NCBI GenBank assembly: GCA_009773635.1
Contig: WSYC01000015.1
Span: forward strand, 1-64,000
Direction of reading: 5' to 3'
Length of the DNA stretch: 64,000 bases
DNA from: Beijerinckiaceae bacterium
GTDB lineage: Bacteria; Pseudomonadota; Alphaproteobacteria; Rhizobiales; Beijerinckiaceae
Both the position numbers and the translations under genes were made by a program. Positions 59,747 through 64,000 of this stretch are shown one piece after another. The notes under the pieces are model-generated. The model did no database searches, had not been told where the DNA came from, and saw only the letters and a list, made by a program, of their open reading frames with translations. Numbering within the stretch: the first letter of the stretch is position 1; every line of letters starts with the position of its first letter.

Positions 59747-62700
59747 TCAGATGATGGCGGAGCCCGGCCAGCCGCGCCCGACGGAGGCGGAGAGCTGATA
59801 GACGCGAACCGAGACCGAGCTTTGCGCCGATCCGAAATCCGCAATCTGCTGGGCGGCGGAATAGCTGGCGGTCGGCGTGGTCGCGGGAAAGGTGCGGACG
59901 ACGATCGCGCTGTTCATCACATCGACCTCGTACCGCTCGCTTTCCTCGTTCAGCGGAACATCGACGCCATCAGCCCAGACGCCGCCGAAGCGGGTGCGCC
60001 GAACCCAAGTGATAGTGAGATCGCCGCCGCCATTGCGCGCGCCCGCGATCTGGACCGGAGACCACGGCATTCGGCCGACGGCCTTTGTGGCGAAGGTCGT
60101 CTGCTGCCAGGCGGGATCGGCGATATCGAGCGCCTGCGGTCCCCATCGATAGAAGCGGGCCGCGAGGCGTTCGGCGGGCTTGCCGTCGATCTTGGCGACA
60201 GCTTCGTTCAACAGAACCACAGGTGCGCCGAGGGCCAGCGGCGAGCGGATGGCATGTTCGGTGCCGAGGCGTCCGCGCAGCAGCTTCGTCAGCCGATAGG
60301 TCTGCGATCCGGTCAGGACCGCATCGGCGAACTGGACGATCTCCCAATCGCCGTCGGGCATGCCGAGCGCCAGGCTGTTCGTGCCACCGCTCAGGATTGT
60401 TTCGGGCGTGGCGCTTTCCAGTTCCCCGGCATAGAGTTTCACCTCGAGGACTGAGCCTTCGTCCCAATACTCCGTCGGCCCTGAGGAAAGTGGCTGGATG
60501 GTTTCGCCAACGGTGGCCCGAACGGCGAGCGTTGTATCGAGCACGAAATCGGACCCGGTGGCGCTGTCCATCACGACGACGCCGCCCCAAGGAGAAGCCG
60601 ATGCCGCGGCATAGGGCGAGAAGCCGTCGTCAGTGTCGCGCAGCAGCGGCAGGTCCATCAGCCGCAACACCGCTGCGCCATAGATCGGCGGCGGTGTCAG
60701 AGTCGGCGGGGCGATGCCGTTCAGCGGCGGCGCATAGATCGCCGCTTCGGCTCGCACCGCTTCGGCTTCGCGCGCGCCCTTGTCGAGCACGCGCGTCAGC
60801 CGGAACGACCGCGCCCTGCCGTTGATGACGAGATCGATCACGTCGCCTGGATCGAGCGCGATGCGCGAAGGCGGCAGCGTCAGTTGCGCGGTCTCGCGGG
60901 CAACCCAAGCCTCGACCAGCGCGCGATCGGCAATCGATTGCGCCTGAACCTGATCCATCACCAGCGCGAGCCGCAGATCGCTCTTGCGCTCGGAATACCC
61001 GGCAAGCCGCGTCGCCGAGACTGCACCGGATTTATATTCGTCCACGGCGTCGGTGAAGCCGACCGCGACCTCGTTCGGCAGTTCGGTTTCCTGGCCGCGC
61101 GTCAGCGTGATCTCTTCGCCCTGATCGGGAACAGCGAGTTCGGGCAAGGTCAGCGTTGCGACCGAAGACCGTCCGCGCGGCACGAAGCGGATCACGCCGT
61201 CGGTTTCGACCGCATCGAAGGAATAGGCGGACGCCAGCGCTTCGATCTCGGCGCGTGGGCTCATCGGCCGGTCGCGCAGATATCCGGTGACGACGCCGAC
61301 CAATGCCGACACATCGTAAGCGGTAAAGCCGACGCGCCGGCAGCGTTCGGCGACGAGCGCCGCCAGATCGGCGAGGCCGACCTTTCCGTTCAACCAATGG
61401 CCGAGCGGATAGAGATCACCATCCGACCAGAGATCGCCCCGGCCCGGCCAGGCGGGATAGGGCCGTGCGTCCCATGTCCAGATGCCGAAGGCCTCGATCA
61501 TACGGCCGCTATAGACGCCGGAAGTCGGGTTATTGGCACCTGAAGGCGCCCAATAGGCGAGAACCGCTTCAAGCGCGCGGCGTTGGATCAGATCGTCGCG
61601 CGTGCCCTTCGAGAAGTAGGGCAGGAAGCTCTCGGACGACTTCGGATCATAGAAGACGTTGGGCTGGTTCGCGCCCTTGTCGGCCGAGGGCACGCCGAGT
61701 TCGCAGAACCAGATCGGCTTCATCTGCGCCAGCCACGCCGTCGGCGATCCGCTTTCGACTCCGCCCGGGCGGTCGTAATGCCGGTTCAGCCACCAGTTCC
61801 GCAGATCCTTTGAGCGGAACACCCATGGCTTGCCATAGGCGCCGTCGGTGATTGTGGTGCGGGTCTGATTGTTGCGGGCGGTGTCGCTGGCATAGAACCA
61901 GCTGAAGAACTCGCCGCCTTCGATGTTCGATTGCAGATAGGCGCGATCATAGATCGAGGGCGCGCCTGAGATGCGGTCGAGGTGGCCGGTGCCGTCGCGC
62001 CAGTCGGCGAGCGGCGCATACCAGTCGATCCCGACGAAATCGATATTGCTGTCGGCCCAGAGCGGATCGAGATGGAAAAAGACATCATTCGATCCGTCGG
62101 CGGGCCGATAGCCGTTGTAGTCCGACCAGTCGGCGGCGTAGCTCACTTTCACACCGCCCCCGAGAATGCCCTTCACATCGGCGGCGAGGGTCTTCAGCCG
62201 GGCGACGGCAGGGAAGTTCGTGGCGCTGTCGCGCACCGAACAGAGCGCGCGGAATTCCGATCCGATCAGGAAGGCGTCGATGGTTCCAGCATCGATCGCG
62301 TTCACCGCCGCGCAGAGCTTGGCATAGTGAAGGATAAACCGGCGCAAGCCCCATTCGACCGGGCCGGAATAGCTGGTCGTCACCGCATCGGTGCTGGCGT
62401 TGACCGAGACCGAAACGTGTGACGCGAGGCAGGCGCCGAAGAAGGCCGCAACCTGCGTTCCCGCCGCCGCCGTCTTGTCCACCGTGCCGGATTGGCCAGC
62501 GGCGGGATGGCAAGTGATCCGCCCGCGCCAGGGATAGACGGGCTGGCCGGTGCCGCCATAGGGGTTCGGGAGCGCGTTCCCGGCGGGCACGTCCATGAAC
62601 ACGAACGGATAGAAGACGACGGCATAACCGCGGGCTTTCAGATCGCGAACGGCACGAACGACGGTATCGTCCGACGGCGTGCCGCCATAGGCGGGCTTAC

Positions 62701-63697
62701 CCGCGCTGAGCGACATCACGAGCGCGCCGGAGCGGGCTAGGCCGTGAACCATCCAGGCGTCGGGCGTCGTTGCTTTGTTGGCGACCTCGACTTTCGGGCG
62801 GATCGTGCAGGAGCCGCAGCGCAGATCGTCGCCGAACCAGCCGACCACCAGAAACACCGTATCGACGTTCGGCAGAGAGGCTTTCAAATCATCGAGCGCC
62901 ACCGACCAGTCTGAGGTCGAGCGCCCGGCGCTGTCGTTCTCGGGTGTCGTTGAGCCGCCGCCGAGATCGCGCTTCTGGACCTTCGTGTCATAGGCACGCT
63001 CGCCCGCGCCCGGGATCATGGTCACCGCGCGCGCGATGGTCTCAAGGCTGTCGCCCGCCGTGGAAGACACGCGCCGGAACACCTCGAAGGTCAGCTGCGG
63101 CAGGCGGTTGCCGAACTTTTCCAGCGCGAGATTGTCGAAGACCACATAGGCGGTGCCGCGATAGGCGGGCGCATTACCGGTGCCTTCGACGCCTTCGATC
63201 AGCGGATCGGGCGACTGGCTCGTGGTGCCGCGATACACCCGCATGGTGATGCCCGCGAGCGAGAGCGGCTTGCCGTCGGCCCAGATGCGGCCGATCCGGT
63301 CGATCGGCCCCTCGCAGAGCCCGACAGCGAAGTTCGCGAAGTAGGAATAGGTGGTGGACGTGACTGATCCGCCGCCGCCACCGCCACCCTTGCCGCCGCC
63401 GGAGCGCTGCGTCGTCGTGGTCGCTACTTCCTTGAACTTCGTCGCCCAGATGATCTGGCCCGCGATCCGCACCCGCCCAGCAATCTCGGGGATCGCCGCG
63501 CCCTCGGTTGAGGCCTGAACCTGCAAGCTGTCGAGGCGCGGCCCTTCCTGCGTCGTGTTGCCCATCGACGGGCCGAACAAGCGGTTGTCGATGAAGCTAC
63601 CGACAGCGGTTGCCGCCGCTGCTGCCGCGATCTGGACAAACGCCGAGGCGCCCGCCGTCAGCGCGGAGGCTGCGGCAGTGAGGAGAAGGACGGCCAT
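59747..63697 (-). CDS. Phage/GTA-like tail hub protein with TIM-barrel-like domain
   Basis: ~1316 aa; DFVGIDWYAPLADWRDG, IEAFGIWTWDARPYPAWPGR, GTA g15-like megatron architecture. Confidence 0.92.
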   Translation of the reverse strand: MAVLLLTAAASALTAGASAFVQIAAAAAATAVGSFIDNRLFGPSMGNTTQEGPRLDSLQVQASTEGAAIPEIAGRVRIAGQIIWATKFKEVATTTTQRSGGGKGGGGGGGSVTSTTYSYFANFAVGLCEGPIDRIGRIWADGKPLSLAGITMRVYRGTTSQSPDPLIEGVEGTGNAPAYRGTAYVVFDNLALEKFGNRLPQLTFEVFRRVSSTAGDSLETIARAVTMIPGAGERAYDTKVQKRDLGGGSTTPENDSAGRSTSDWSVALDDLKASLPNVDTVFLVVGWFGDDLRCGSCTIRPKVEVANKATTPDAWMVHGLARSGALVMSLSAGKPAYGGTPSDDTVVRAVRDLKARGYAVVFYPFVFMDVPAGNALPNPYGGTGQPVYPWRGRITCHPAAGQSGTVDKTAAAGTQVAAFFGACLASHVSVSVNASTDAVTTSYSGPVEWGLRRFILHYAKLCAAVNAIDAGTIDAFLIGSEFRALCSVRDSATNFPAVARLKTLAADVKGILGGGVKVSYAADWSDYNGYRPADGSNDVFFHLDPLWADSNIDFVGIDWYAPLADWRDGTGHLDRISGAPSIYDRAYLQSNIEGGEFFSWFYASDTARNNQTRTTITDGAYGKPWVFRSKDLRNWWLNRHYDRPGGVESGSPTAWLAQMKPIWFCELGVPSADKGANQPNVFYDPKSSESFLPYFSKGTRDDLIQRRALEAVLAYWAPSGANNPTSGVYSGRMIEAFGIWTWDARPYPAWPGRGDLWSDGDLYPLGHWLNGKVGLADLAALVAERCRRVGFTAYDVSALVGVVTGYLRDRPMSPRAEIEALASAYSFDAVETDGVIRFVPRGRSSVATLTLPELAVPDQGEEITLTRGQETELPNEVAVGFTDAVDEYKSGAVSATRLAGYSERKSDLRLALVMDQVQAQSIADRALVEAWVARETAQLTLPPSRIALDPGDVIDLVINGRARSFRLTRVLDKGAREAEAVRAEAAIYAPPLNGIAPPTLTPPPIYGAAVLRLMDLPLLRDTDDGFSPYAAASASPWGGVVVMDSATGSDFVLDTTLAVRATVGETIQPLSSGPTEYWDEGSVLEVKLYAGELESATPETILSGGTNSLALGMPDGDWEIVQFADAVLTGSQTYRLTKLLRGRLGTEHAIRSPLALGAPVVLLNEAVAKIDGKPAERLAARFYRWGPQALDIADPAWQQTTFATKAVGRMPWSPVQIAGARNGGGDLTITWVRRTRFGGVWADGVDVPLNEESERYEVDVMNSAIVVRTFPATTPTASYSAAQQIADFGSAQSSVSVRVYQLSASVGRGWPGSAII

Positions 63698-63756
63698 GGG
63701 GCTAGCTTTTCCGGGAGAGGGCGTGTATATAGAAACGCAATACAAGGAGTTGCGAC

Positions 63757-64000
63757 ATGGTTGATCTGGCCCAAAAGCGGGATGTGGCGGTTTCGATGCG
63801 ATTCCGGGACGACGACCTCGGCATCATCGACCGCGGCGCGGAACTGAGCGGACTTTCCCGAACGGAGTTCATGCGCCGGGCGGCGCTGCACGACGCCCAG
63901 ATCGCCATTCTCAACGAGACCGTGGTGCGGCTGGCACCGGAGGCTTATCTGCAGTTCGTCGCCGCCATTGACGCGCCGGTTGCCGCGATCCCTGCCAAGA
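63757..64000 (+). CDS. DUF1778/TacA-like RHH antitoxin, truncated by window end
   Basis: MRFRDDDLGIIDRGAELSGLSRTEFMRRAALHDAQ...LAPEAYLQFVAAIDAPV pattern. Confidence 0.85.
   Translation, partial: MVDLAQKRDVAVSMRFRDDDLGIIDRGAELSGLSRTEFMRRAALHDAQIAILNETVVRLAPEAYLQFVAAIDAPVAAIPAK

Overview
GC-rich alphaproteobacterial (probably Hyphomicrobiales-like) chromosome segment with three zones. (1) 1-34.5 kb: core genes (ubiB, coaBC, dut, cysK, tRNA-Arg), then an anaerobic nitrate-respiration block: a cysteine-free Crp/Fnr regulator, a fused NarK1-NarK2 transporter, narGHJI, a parvulin PPIase, hemerythrin, beta-carbonic anhydrase, MoaB-like and DUF2478 proteins. This is followed by Lrp/arginase/ornithine cyclodeaminase, VapBC, the O2-independent ubiquinone genes ubiT/U/V, ubiD/ubiX, a GAF-Fis regulator with aldehyde dehydrogenase, NnrS and an MCP. 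(2) ~34.7-55.1 kb: an accessory island that begins with a decayed IS91-type element, followed by an AlpA-like HTH gene, a large serine recombinase translationally coupled to two ParB-like genes without ParA, a structured ~400-bp noncoding region, and a type 3 BREX operon (WYL/BrxR-like, brxF, brxC, an extra gene, pglX, brxH, pglZ, brxA). The extra gene carries a HEPN-like R-X4-H motif. (3) 55.1-64 kb: the late end of a prophage on the minus strand (TIM-barrel tail hub, DUF2793, fibre, endolysin, holin-like, Rz/Rz1) abutting the BREX operon, with a DUF1778 antitoxin gene on the opposite strand. The most interesting items are the HEPN-like gene inside the BREX-3 operon, the serine recombinase/double-ParB module, the hairpin-rich intergenic region, and BREX abutting a phage lysis cassette. 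All family calls come from reading the sequence; no database search was run.
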